Shown here: one piece after another, positions 18,272-26,483 of the stretch | How positions within the stretch are numbered: position 1 is the stretch's first letter | Layout of the letters: the number at the start of each line of letters is the position of its first letter | Source: JACMLC01 sp963720235 | GTDB taxonomy: Bacteria; Acidobacteriota; Blastocatellia; Pyrinomonadales; Pyrinomonadaceae | Direction of reading: 5' to 3' | Assembly: GCA_963720235.1 (NCBI GenBank) | Contig: OY970389.1 | Span: forward strand, 3,472,001-3,536,000 | Length of the DNA: 64,000 nt | The notes under the pieces: generated by a model | The model's database searches: none | The model's input: the letters and a program-made list of their open reading frames with translations, nothing else | What the model was told of the DNA's origin: nothing | Made by a program: the position numbers and the translations under genes

Positions 18272-18361
18272 CGAAATCGCGTCCACAGGGGAGTTCGCTG
18301 GTGCCAGAGTAAAACTGGGGAACACTCTAGTGGTCTGAGGCTAGCTTGCTACGCGATTTCG
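18272..18361. repeat. Short inverted repeat in the protease spacer
   Basis: CGAAATCGCG (18272-18281) and CGCGATTTCG (18352-18361) are perfect inverted 10-mers separated by about 70 bases. The pair lies between paralogues 2 and 3 and could be an operator pair or a weak transcript-end structure. Confidence 0.4.
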
Positions 18362-18400
18362 ACTATGCGCTGTTTACTTCCTGAATAAAGACTCTATCGT

Positions 18401-20623
18401 TTATGGCACATAAGCAGCCGGGACGGCTCTGTCTGTCGAGACGCCAAACTGTTGTGCCGAAAATCCTGCGGTTGATTGCAGCAAGTACCAGGCTCCTGCG
18501 CTCGGACGATAGACAGCCACATCAGCTTTGCCGTCATTGTCGTAATCCGCCGCGACTGGACGGTCTGTAGAGATGCCGAACTGTATCGCTGTAAATCCGA
18601 GTTGCGAGCGCAAGATGTACCATGTCCCGCCTGACGGACGAAAGACTGCGATGTCTGTCTTAGCATCCCCGTCATAATCCGCAGGCACAGCAATGTCTCC
18701 TGCCGACCCAAACGCCACGCCCGTAAATCCTAAGGTCGAGCGCAGCATGTACCAAGAAGAAGTTGACGGACGAAAGACAGCTTGATCTGCTTTGCCGTCG
18801 CCATCAAAGTCACCCATCAACGGCACATCTCCGTTCTGTCCAAAGGCCACTGATGCAGATTGTCCGTTGCCGCTGTTGATTCTGTACCAGCCGCCGTTTG
18901 ACGGACGAAAGACGGAGATGTCTGCAAGGCCATCGCCGTCAAAATCTCCCGGCACAGGCAGATCGCCTGTCGTGCCAAAAGCCACGCCCTTAAAGCCTGT
19001 GCTGGAGCGTTGCAAGTACCATGTGCCGTTGCGATAGATGCCGAGGTCTGTGCGATTGTCGCCGTCGTAATCCGCAGGAGCTATGGCGTCTGTTGAGATG
19101 CCGAAGGACGTGCCAGTGTAGCCTGTGTTGGAACGCAGAATGTGCCAGATACCACCGCTTGGTCTAAAGACGGAGATATCCGCTTTGCCATCGCCGTCAA
19201 AGTCGAACGCGCGTTTAGGCGTCGCCGGAAGCGCGCAGTCTCTGAGACAGAAAGCCTCACCGACGCGCTGTATAATCCAGGCCTTCGGTAGTGGGCCGAA
19301 ACCGTTTGCGAAGTTAGTGCCGACGGCTTGATTGTGGCAGTAGCTCATAATCGTCCCGCCGCCAGCAGGGATGGGCGGAAGCGGGCAGTTGCCATCCTCA
19401 ACCGGCGCGCATCCGTCAATCGCAGTGTTGTTGCCGTTCCAGAAACAGGAATGCGTGTGCGGCGATGCGAGGCTATGGCCCGCTTCGTGTGTGACGACCA
19501 GCACAGACACCGAAAAAGCGGGAACGTTGAGATAATCCGGTAGAATTCCGCTAAAAGCATAGGAAGAGTTTCCGCACAAGGTATCAACGCCGGCTAGCCC
19601 GCTTCCGGGTAGGTTCAAAGAGACTAAGTGAGCCGTATCGCCGTTATAGGCAGTGCGCACCGCCTCAAAGCCGTCGAGCATCGTAGTGGAAGAGTTCGCC
19701 ACGTAAGGGCTTGGCACATCCCAGATGACGAGTTGCGACATGGCAACGGGAATCGTGTCGTTGGCGAAAAGCGTCGCCGATTGATTAAACAGTCCCGTCA
19801 TATAGTTTCTGACATTGGCGACGCTGCCTTTATTCGTGTAGAGGTTGTAGTCGGCTTCAAAATACATACGGACGCAGGTCACGGCGAGGCTGTCGCCCTC
19901 TTGCGGCGCGGGCCTGTTGGATTTCGGCAGGCCATTAACAGGGTCTTCCGTCTCGCAGCTAAACTCCGGCTTGCCCTTCAAATCCTTATCGTTATAAATG
20001 ATGTGACGGTCAGTCGGATTATTTCCCGTCAAACGACCAATGACATTGTTGCCTTCAGCGCGCGTCGAGTAAAAGCCCATCACCTCATTCTCAAAGACGC
20101 TGATGGCGGCCAGAGAAGTGTTATCGCCTTTGACAATCCCGCGATAGTGCGCGCCAAGGTGGCCTTCAACAACACGATTATCGGAAGCCGTCTTGACGGT
20201 AAAGCCGGGCGCAAAGATATTGACCTTGACCAACTCAAGCTCTGTCACTCCGCCGTTTGCATCGGGCAAAGGCAAAGTCAGGAACGGCTCATCTTCATTT
20301 AAAATCCGGCGCACGTTGTCCTGATTCAAATTTAGAATCACGCCGTCCGTTAAAGCTTTGCTGATGGTTGCATCGCTGGCGACGCGCGCCGTTGAGTTTT
20401 GAAAAAGCCCGCGCGAGCGAAACTCTGCTCCTGCGGATTTCGTGGCGCGGACTAATTGCGGGATTCCTTTCAACTCCGAAATCTGTTCGGAGACATCCGC
20501 GCGCCCGTCAAAAGAGGCTTGCTGGCTGGTCGTGATGACAGCCACGACAGCGATGAGCAGCGCGACCCAGATGCTATTCAGAAAGAGACGAAAGTGTCTT
20601 GATGTCCTGAAGCTTCTTCTCAT
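18401..20623 (-). CDS. Secreted metzincin-like zinc metalloprotease with FG-GAP/VCBS repeats (paralogue 3)
   Basis: The 740-residue product starts at ATG 20623 after CCGGAGGAAAAA. The N-terminal hydrophobic segment is followed by a pro-region and a protease domain with HEAGHSLASPHTH at about residue 376 and the Met-turn MSYCHNQAVG. The cluster of cysteines after the zinc site (SCFWN, GCAPVEDGNC) is partly rearranged relative to paralogues 1 and 2, so this copy has diverged most around the substrate pocket. The C-terminal FG-GAP repeats remain very similar to those of the others. It is likely the first gene of the tandem array, with its promoter in the spacer 20624-20779. Confidence 0.85.
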   Translation of the reverse strand: MRRSFRTSRHFRLFLNSIWVALLIAVVAVITTSQQASFDGRADVSEQISELKGIPQLVRATKSAGAEFRSRGLFQNSTARVASDATISKALTDGVILNLNQDNVRRILNEDEPFLTLPLPDANGGVTELELVKVNIFAPGFTVKTASDNRVVEGHLGAHYRGIVKGDNTSLAAISVFENEVMGFYSTRAEGNNVIGRLTGNNPTDRHIIYNDKDLKGKPEFSCETEDPVNGLPKSNRPAPQEGDSLAVTCVRMYFEADYNLYTNKGSVANVRNYMTGLFNQSATLFANDTIPVAMSQLVIWDVPSPYVANSSTTMLDGFEAVRTAYNGDTAHLVSLNLPGSGLAGVDTLCGNSSYAFSGILPDYLNVPAFSVSVLVVTHEAGHSLASPHTHSCFWNGNNTAIDGCAPVEDGNCPLPPIPAGGGTIMSYCHNQAVGTNFANGFGPLPKAWIIQRVGEAFCLRDCALPATPKRAFDFDGDGKADISVFRPSGGIWHILRSNTGYTGTSFGISTDAIAPADYDGDNRTDLGIYRNGTWYLQRSSTGFKGVAFGTTGDLPVPGDFDGDGLADISVFRPSNGGWYRINSGNGQSASVAFGQNGDVPLMGDFDGDGKADQAVFRPSTSSWYMLRSTLGFTGVAFGSAGDIAVPADYDGDAKTDIAVFRPSGGTWYILRSQLGFTAIQFGISTDRPVAADYDNDGKADVAVYRPSAGAWYLLQSTAGFSAQQFGVSTDRAVPAAYVP

Positions 20624-20779
20624 TTTTTCCTCCGGCAATTCTTTCAGGTTGCAATAACTTCGGAGTAGAGCGTGTCCGGCGGTTTAACTGGCAAAGACTT
20701 TATGCAGTGCGACAGAGCGTGTGTGAGCGGCCCCGCGCGAAAAGCTTGCGACCGTGAGCCGTATGTTTGAGCTTAATCT

Positions 20780-21238
20780 TTACGCCATGACTTCGGCGGC
20801 AGGCGCGCCTTGCTCGGATTCGAGATAGGCTTCAATCGTGCGATACAGTTCTTCATCCATGAAGCCGTTAATCCGGCGATAGGCTTGCATAATCTGGTTC
20901 GGCTGTTTGTTGTGCAGCGCGCCGCGATAGGTCTCTATGAATTCCAGCAAGGTTGTACGCAGGAGCATCAATTCGCGCACGACCTCTTTCAACTCGTAGC
21001 CCTGCTGCCATCTCATGCGGCCATGATTCGGCCCCTGCACGGGTCTGACGTTGGACTCCGTCTCGCGCGCCAGCGCGTCCCTAATCTCTTCCAGGATTTG
21101 CGGGATGTGGTCTACTAGCTGTAGGTAGGACAAACGTGCATCGGAATAAACGCGCCTGTCAGACATGACCTTATCCGTCCATGTCCGCACAATAATCTCT
21201 GAGCCGTTATTCAATAACCGACTAATCTCTTCCGGCAT
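20780..21238 (-). CDS. RsbRD N-terminal-like helical sensor protein
   Basis: The 152-residue all-helical product resembles the RsbRD_N family: LLNNGSEIIVRTWTDKVMSD at the N-terminus, YLQLVDHIPQILEEIRDAL, then HGRMRWQQGYELKEVVREL and LRTTLLEFIETY. This domain normally sits in front of STAS or histidine kinase domains in stress-response sensors; here it stands alone. The start MPEEISRLL at 21238 is preferred over the longer frame to 21412 because the extra 58 residues are atypical. It is divergent from the small gene at 21464. Confidence 0.7.
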   Translation of the reverse strand: MPEEISRLLNNGSEIIVRTWTDKVMSDRRVYSDARLSYLQLVDHIPQILEEIRDALARETESNVRPVQGPNHGRMRWQQGYELKEVVRELMLLRTTLLEFIETYRGALHNKQPNQIMQAYRRINGFMDEELYRTIEAYLESEQGAPAAEVMA

Positions 21239-21463
21239 TGGGGGAACCTCTTTTGTTCTTTCTAACTCTGGCGGGCAATGGCAGGCTGCCGGGGGAGCGC
21301 TCCGCCAAAGATTCCTCACTCGTGCGCCGCAGAGTATCGCATAAGCTGCCAGCCCTTTGCAAGAATCGAATATTTGACTCCACCGCGCGTTTGATGCGAC
21401 CATCAGCGACACCCGAAATCATCATTACAGACGAGAGAGCAGGGAGGCCAGTAGAGAAGATTC

Positions 21464-21670
21464 ATGGACACTAAAAAAGAGAACTTCGTAACGCAGGACG
21501 AGACGGGCGAAACCGCGCCGATTGACGAGGTCGAAGGCCGCGTCGAAGCAGAGATGAAACGCATCGAAGGCCGCGCAAAGGAGCGCGTCGCACAAGGCTT
21601 GCAGGATGAAGAACTGGAGCGCGAAGGCCGCGAACTCAAAGAAGAAGGCGAGCGCGAAAAGCAAGGATGA
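21464..21670 (+). CDS. Small highly charged helical protein
   Basis: The 68-residue product is rich in Glu, Lys and Arg. The segment GRVEAEMKRIEGRAKERVAQ followed by LEREGRELKEEGERE looks like one amphipathic helix and recalls CsbD-like stress proteins. The match is weak. The ribosome site is poor (GGGAGG too far upstream). Its stop codon is immediately followed by repeat A2. It is divergent from the RsbRD-like gene, so both may share a stress-responsive spacer. Confidence 0.5.
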   Translation: MDTKKENFVTQDETGETAPIDEVEGRVEAEMKRIEGRAKERVAQGLQDEELEREGRELKEEGEREKQG

Positions 21671-21777
21671 AGGATGAAGGCGGAAGGATGAAAGGAGTGC
21701 TATTTAGAGATGAGCCACTCAACTTTAAACAGCATGCCTTTCATCATTCATCATTCATCCTTCATCCTTCATCCTTT
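21663..21777. repeat. Word-type inverted repeat A2 (GGATGAAGGCGGAAGG family)
   Basis: The left arm has AAGGATGAAGGATGAAGGCGG words; the right arm has the complementary CATTCATCCTTCATCC words. The inner arms GAGTGCTATTTA and TAAACAGCATGCC match those of A1 and A3. It separates two convergent genes exactly at their stop codons. Confidence 0.85.
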
Positions 21778-22440
21778 TTGAAGTGCTTCTTCCAATGCCT
21801 GTCTGAGCTTGGGAGGAGTTTCTGTCTGGCTAAAGCCGATGAAGCGTTTGAGGATGCGGCCATCGCGTCCGATGATAAAGCTTTGCGGGATGTTATTGCG
21901 TATCTGTCCGGCGGCCTGCATCAATCCCATCGCAAATTCCTGATCGCCCCACGCAATCTTGTAATTAATCTTGAAATGCTCGACAAATGATTTCACTTTG
22001 GCTGCGTCTGCCACTGGGTCTTCGTTTGTCAGTCCAACCACTTCCACACCCTTCGGCCCGTATTCGTTAGCGACCTTAATCAAGTCCGGCACTTCCGAAC
22101 GACACGGCCCGCACCAGGTGGCCCACAGATTAACCAAAATGATTTTGCCCTGAAAGTCCGCCAGCTTGAAGTTGCTGCCGTCGAGCAGTTTGAGTTCCCT
22201 GTTCATGAGCGTCGCTGGCACAGGCTCTGTCGGAACCGTCGGGGCGTTCGGATTGTTGGCCGGAACAGTCCTGCCCGGAGGCTGGCCCGTTGGCGCAGAG
22301 TTATTATTCGCAACCTGTGCGGGGCCGGTGCAGCTTGCGACAAAGAGACTGGCGACGAGCGCGAGTGTGATAAGAGTCAAAGCCAGACGCGCGGGCGTCC
22401 AGAATCTTACGTTGCGCGGCTCCGGTGTAGAAGAAGTCAT
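21769..22440 (-). CDS. TlpA-like thioredoxin lipoprotein
   Basis: The 223-residue product has an N-terminal hydrophobic stretch ending FVASC (Cys37, lipobox-like), then a Pro/Asn/Thr-rich linker (about residues 40-75). The thioredoxin fold carries the redox motif WCGPC (Cys110, Cys113) in ILVNLWATWCGPC and a cis-Pro loop IPQSFIIGRDG. TlpA/ResA-type proteins reduce disulfides in the periplasm, often for cytochrome c maturation or protein repair; no cytochrome genes are nearby, so the client is unknown. The gene upstream on the same strand ends 21 bases away. The C-terminus abuts repeat A2. Confidence 0.88.
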   Translation of the reverse strand: MTSSTPEPRNVRFWTPARLALTLITLALVASLFVASCTGPAQVANNNSAPTGQPPGRTVPANNPNAPTVPTEPVPATLMNRELKLLDGSNFKLADFQGKIILVNLWATWCGPCRSEVPDLIKVANEYGPKGVEVVGLTNEDPVADAAKVKSFVEHFKINYKIAWGDQEFAMGLMQAAGQIRNNIPQSFIIGRDGRILKRFIGFSQTETPPKLRQALEEALQKG

Positions 22441-22460
22441 GTGATTTAAAAATTCCTTTA

Positions 22461-23066
22461 CTAAATTAGACCAGTTACCTCGAAGGACACAATGCGCTCA
22501 AGGTCTGTGCCGATGATTGCGTAACGCGCGCCCGGCTCAAGCGGCTCGCGCGGGCGCACTTCCATATAAAGCATACCACCAACGCGCGCCAGCACGCGAT
22601 AACGCGGCTTGATTATCTCTGCGGAATTGATTGCGAATCCGTAAAGACCTTTCTGCGACATCGCCGTCACGCGCCGCGCGTCGCCCTTCGTCACGAGCCG
22701 CACGATAAACGGCGGATGCACGTTCGCTTCATCCTTCACAAAGAGGTAAAAGCGCGGAATCGTCTCCTTAATCTTCGATGCGCTCTCTGCGCCTTTCAAT
22801 TCAATGTAACTTGTCTTATCGCTCTTTGCCAACACGTCTGCCTTAAGCGGCGTCGTGCCAGTCTCGAACGGCAGAGCCGTCACACTTCCCTGCTCGTCTG
22901 CGAGATAAATGCGCGATTGGTCTGCGGGCGGCGGCGGAAAAGTTTCCTGCGCATGACTGAACGAAAGGATGAAGGCGGAAGGATGAAGGATGAAGGCGAA
23001 AGGCGGAAGGATGAAGAGGATGCTATTCAATATCAGCAATCCAAGTTTGAATAGCACTCCTTTCAT
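22461..23066 (-). CDS. Secreted protein of unknown function whose signal peptide is encoded by repeat A3
   Basis: About 201 residues from ATG 23066; other in-frame starts are ATG 23087 and TTG 23105. The N-terminus reads MKGVLFKLGLLILNSILFIL, then a long hydrophobic run ending FILSFSHAQE, which is an acceptable signal peptide with SHA-QE cleavage. Every one of those codons lies inside inverted repeat A3, whose right arm also supplies the purine-rich ribosome-binding stretch. The mature part has Lys/Glu-rich beta segments and C-terminal GMLYMEVRPREPLEPGARYA, and no recognised domain. It overlaps or abuts the 3' end of the FHA-ABC gene and is probably co-transcribed with it and the TlpA-like gene. 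Confidence 0.65.
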   Translation of the reverse strand: MKGVLFKLGLLILNSILFILPPFAFILHPSAFILSFSHAQETFPPPPADQSRIYLADEQGSVTALPFETGTTPLKADVLAKSDKTSYIELKGAESASKIKETIPRFYLFVKDEANVHPPFIVRLVTKGDARRVTAMSQKGLYGFAINSAEIIKPRYRVLARVGGMLYMEVRPREPLEPGARYAIIGTDLERIVSFEVTGLI

Positions 23067-23092
23067 CCTTCCGCCTTCATCCTTCATCCTTG
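22963..23092. repeat. Word-type inverted repeat A3, coding for a signal peptide
   Basis: The left arm (22963-23017) has about six GGATGAAGGCGGAA-type words; the right arm (23061-23092) is complementary. The inner arms GGATGCTATTCAA and TTGAATAGCACTCC are the best conserved of the three A copies. Unlike the others, this copy is translated as the start of the gene at 22461-23066. Confidence 0.85.
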
Positions 23093-23097
23093 CTTTT

Positions 23098-26000
23098 CTA
23101 TCCAATGTCCTGCGAACGGAGCGCGATGATTGTGCCGATGAGGAGACCGAAGAACATGATGAGCAACACTATTGGATTGACCAGCATGTTGCCCCAGGGA
23201 TGCAGAAAGTCCACGTAGTTGCTGAGGTCTGGCGGCACTTTGCGCGCGTCGTCAATGGTCGGAGCCGGAGCAAGCTCAGGCGCGGCAGGCTTGGTCGAAG
23301 AGCCGCCGCGCTGCATGTCGTTGATGTAGTCTTCCATCTTCTTCTGGTAATCCTTCGACTCGCTGTCCGCGTCCTCTCTGTACTTGTCTATCTTATTTTT
23401 GGCATCAGAGATGATGTTATCGTTCTCATGCTCAATCTGCTTGTAGAGGCCGCGCTCCTTGTTTGGCCCATTCGGGTCTGCGCCTTCCTCGCGCAAAGTG
23501 TCCAGACCGGAGAGTCGCTTCATCTCATCGAAAGACCACGTCGCGGGCATCGTCAGGCCGACGACTTTTGAGACGCCCGTCGGGACACCGACCAGACCTG
23601 AGAAGAGAATCTGCGGAATCAGAATCAGAGGCACAAGGCTCGTCGCCATCTCGGATGTCTTAACGATGGCGGAGATGAAGAGGCCGAGCGCGATGCCGAC
23701 CATGCCCGTCAGAATCATGACAAACAGTTGGGGGATGCCAATCAGGTAGCCGGGCATCTTCATCAGTTCCAGCAGGTCAAGAACTTTGAGCGTGCCGAAA
23801 AGCATGATGCACTGCAAGCCTACAATCAGCGTGAGCACGAACAGCTTTGAGCCGACATAAGGCAAGAGGCCGAGGTTGACCATCCGCTCGCGGTTATAGA
23901 CTGCGCGCTCGCGTATGATTTCGCGCGCCGCGATGGACGTGCCGAACCAGACGGCGACGAGCGCAAGCACGAAGAATGGAAAGTCGCGCGGCTGGTCTCT
24001 GCCGACAACGAGATATGTGAGCAGGGCTACAATCGGAGCTTGACCAAAGAGAATGAGAAGATTGAATTTGTCGCGCCCCAAGACTTCCATGTAACGACGC
24101 GCGAGTGTGGCCCACTGGCGCAAGGCGTCTGTCACGCTTGCGCGACGACGCGCAGGCGCAGCCACCTGCATATCGCGCTTGAGGCCGCTCAAGGGCTGTA
24201 CGATGTTACGTTGATATTGCGGAGTCTGCTGAAATCTGCGCTTCCATTCTTCCGCGACCTCTTCGGAAATCTGCTCTTTGCGTTTCTTGAAGTCCTGCTT
24301 CTGCTCGCGCGTCGCGTCCGGCGTAATCGGCTGCATCTTTGAGACGCGATCTTCAATCGGAGCTTCGAGCTTGTCATAGAGGTCTTTAAAACTATCCGCT
24401 TTGACATGCGCGAGGGCTTCCTGCGGCGCGCCGTAAAAGACAAGCTTGCCGCGCATCATGACCACAATCTTGTCGAAGAGCCGCACGTTCTCCATCGCGT
24501 GCGTCGTCAAAATCACAGTCCGCCCGCTCTCCGCAATCGTGCGAAAGAGGCGCATGATTTTTTCTTCCGTCGCAGGGTCGAGGCCCGATGTCGGCTCATC
24601 CAAAAAGATGACGGAAGGTTTTGTAATAAGTTCGACGGCGATGGAGACGCGCTTGCGCTGGCCGCCGGAGAGTTGGCCCACAGGCACATCTCTGCGCTCT
24701 GAAAGACCCGTGACATCCATCACCTCGCCGACAATCTGGTCTATCTCCTGCTTTGAAACGTCGCGCGAAAGGCGCAGGCGCGCAACGTAATAGAGCGTGC
24801 GATAGACAGTCAGCTCGCGATGTATGATGTCGTCCTGCGGGACATAGCCGATGGATTGCTTGATGGAATCCAGATGCTGATAGAGGTCTAAATTATTTAT
24901 CAGCACATGGCCGCTCGATGCGGGCCGCATTCCATTTAAGGAATCCATCAAGGTTGATTTGCCCGCGCCCGATGGGCCAAGCAGCCCGACAAACTCATTC
25001 GGCTGAATAGTCAAATCAACATCATCGAGCAGCTTTATCATCCCGCCACCCGAACGATTTTTTACTTCCTTAGTAATGTCTATGCAATCAATCCGCGTCT
25101 TCGAGCGCGTGTCGAAGATGGCAACGCCGCGCTGCGGGTCGGCCTGTAAGACGAATGGGCCAATCTGCACGATGTCCTGATTCTGAATCGGACGACGACC
25201 GGAGATGCGCGCGCCGTTGACATAGACGCCGTTGGTTGAGCCAGCGTCTTCGATAAAGACGCTGCCGCCCTGTTGTTTGAGCAGCGCGTGATGATTAGAG
25301 ATTTGCAAGCCGTCGAGGCGCACGTCATTGTCGGGCGCGCGTCCGATGGAGAGTTGCGGGCGACCATCGAAGGCAAGCTGCATTAAGAGTTGCGGCTGCT
25401 GCCCGCCTTCGGACGGGCGCGGCATCTGCTGATTGAGCGAACCCGAACCGGCCTTAACAACCATCGTATGCATGCCTACGTCGCCCGCAGGCGCGCCAGC
25501 AGTTGCAACGACAGGCACGGCCCCGCTCACGCCGCGTTGCGCTGCGGGCTGCGCGGCTGCGGCTGGCGCAGGATGCGCAGGGTCATTGAAACGCAGGATT
25601 GGCCCACCCATCCCAAGCTGTATGCGGTCGCCGTCGTAAAGCGGCGTCGGGGCAGTGATGCGCTGGTCGTTAATCAGCGTGCCGTTGAAGCTGCCCAAAT
25701 CGAAGAGGACGCATTGCCCGTCGCGGCGTCGAATCTCCGCGTGGCGACGCGAGACGACAGCCGCGTCAGCATCAATCACAACATCCACAGCAGGGTCGCG
25801 GCCCAGGAGGACAACTTCCTTATCGCTGATGGTGACGCGCTCCATCTTGCCCGTCGCGGCGCGCAGCAACTCAATCGTCGGCTGAGCAGAAGAAGCGGCA
25901 GGCTTCTTGGTCGCTTGCTGCTCCTGTGGCGGCGGGTGAGCGGCGACCATCGGCGGCGGCGCAGGTTTCGGATACTGCGGTGGCTGGGCCATGCCGGAGG

Positions 26001-26376
26001 GCAGGTCTCTGTGCGTCTCCATCTCCGCGATGCTGGCGTGTTTGTCCTGTGCCGGCGCGGCCTGCTCGACGCGCGCGACGCGCATGACAGGGCCGCCCGC
26101 GCCGAACTGCACGCTCGCTCCGACTTTGACTTCCATAGGCTCTGTCACGCGCTGGCCGTCAATGAAAGTGCCGAAGCTCGAATTTGTATCGACGAGCAGA
26201 TAGCGGTCGTCTTTGAGACGAAACTCTGCGTGCTTGCGCGAGACCATGGGCCATTCTGTCTGGTCGAAAACGATGTGACACTCTGCCGGGTTGCGCCCGA
26301 TTTTGATGGTCGGCTGGTCAAACGCGCGCTCAGGCTTCTGCTGCCCGTTGCGCTCTTCGATTAGGACGATTTTCAT
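23098..26376 (-). CDS. Triple-FHA ABC transporter (ABCG-like half transporter)
   Basis: The 1092-residue product has three FHA phosphothreonine-binding domains with GR...S.H..NG signatures: IGRNPAECHIVFD/VSRKHAEF, LGRDPAVDVVID/VSRRHAEI/GSFNGT, and IGRAPDNDVRL/SNHHALL/GSTNGVYVNG. An ABC ATPase follows (Walker A GPSGAGKST, signature LSGGQRKRVSIA, Walker B VIFLDEPTSGLD), then a Lys/Arg-rich linker and a C-terminal membrane domain of about six helices with a large loop. Start ATG 26376 (MKIVLIEERNG) is preferred; the frame to 26454 is repeat D1. FHA domains would let the kinase encoded at 31072-34029 control the transporter. Substrate is unknown; ABCG types commonly export lipids or hydrophobic compounds. 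Confidence 0.9.
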   Translation of the reverse strand: MKIVLIEERNGQQKPERAFDQPTIKIGRNPAECHIVFDQTEWPMVSRKHAEFRLKDDRYLLVDTNSSFGTFIDGQRVTEPMEVKVGASVQFGAGGPVMRVARVEQAAPAQDKHASIAEMETHRDLPSGMAQPPQYPKPAPPPMVAAHPPPQEQQATKKPAASSAQPTIELLRAATGKMERVTISDKEVVLLGRDPAVDVVIDADAAVVSRRHAEIRRRDGQCVLFDLGSFNGTLINDQRITAPTPLYDGDRIQLGMGGPILRFNDPAHPAPAAAAQPAAQRGVSGAVPVVATAGAPAGDVGMHTMVVKAGSGSLNQQMPRPSEGGQQPQLLMQLAFDGRPQLSIGRAPDNDVRLDGLQISNHHALLKQQGGSVFIEDAGSTNGVYVNGARISGRRPIQNQDIVQIGPFVLQADPQRGVAIFDTRSKTRIDCIDITKEVKNRSGGGMIKLLDDVDLTIQPNEFVGLLGPSGAGKSTLMDSLNGMRPASSGHVLINNLDLYQHLDSIKQSIGYVPQDDIIHRELTVYRTLYYVARLRLSRDVSKQEIDQIVGEVMDVTGLSERRDVPVGQLSGGQRKRVSIAVELITKPSVIFLDEPTSGLDPATEEKIMRLFRTIAESGRTVILTTHAMENVRLFDKIVVMMRGKLVFYGAPQEALAHVKADSFKDLYDKLEAPIEDRVSKMQPITPDATREQKQDFKKRKEQISEEVAEEWKRRFQQTPQYQRNIVQPLSGLKRDMQVAAPARRRASVTDALRQWATLARRYMEVLGRDKFNLLILFGQAPIVALLTYLVVGRDQPRDFPFFVLALVAVWFGTSIAAREIIRERAVYNRERMVNLGLLPYVGSKLFVLTLIVGLQCIMLFGTLKVLDLLELMKMPGYLIGIPQLFVMILTGMVGIALGLFISAIVKTSEMATSLVPLILIPQILFSGLVGVPTGVSKVVGLTMPATWSFDEMKRLSGLDTLREEGADPNGPNKERGLYKQIEHENDNIISDAKNKIDKYREDADSESKDYQKKMEDYINDMQRGGSSTKPAAPELAPAPTIDDARKVPPDLSNYVDFLHPWGNMLVNPIVLLIMFFGLLIGTIIALRSQDIG

Positions 26377-26391
26377 AGGGGACACTCTCTT

Positions 26392-26480
26392 CAGTGTGCA
26401 GTAGGCAATGGGCAGTTGGCAGTAAAGACAGATTGCTTTGCTTTTATCTGCCAACTGCCCACTGCCTACTGCACACTGCT
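26392..26480. repeat. Word-type inverted repeat D1 (GCAGTAGGCAATGGGCAG family)
   Basis: The left arm (26393-26425) has CAGTGTGCAGTAGGCAATGG and related words; the right arm (26448-26479) is its near-perfect complement. The centre carries GATTGCTTTGCTTTTAT. It fills the gap between the zinc-ribbon gene stop and the FHA-ABC start. Confidence 0.88.
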
Positions 26481-26483
26481 TTG

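Noticed and set aside
25390..26364. 324-residue + frame opposite the FHA domains
   Set aside because: Arg-rich shadow without recognisable motif.
26377..26454. N-terminal extension of the FHA-ABC protein
   Set aside because: The 26 extra residues are translated repeat D1; MKIVLIEERNG is the natural start.
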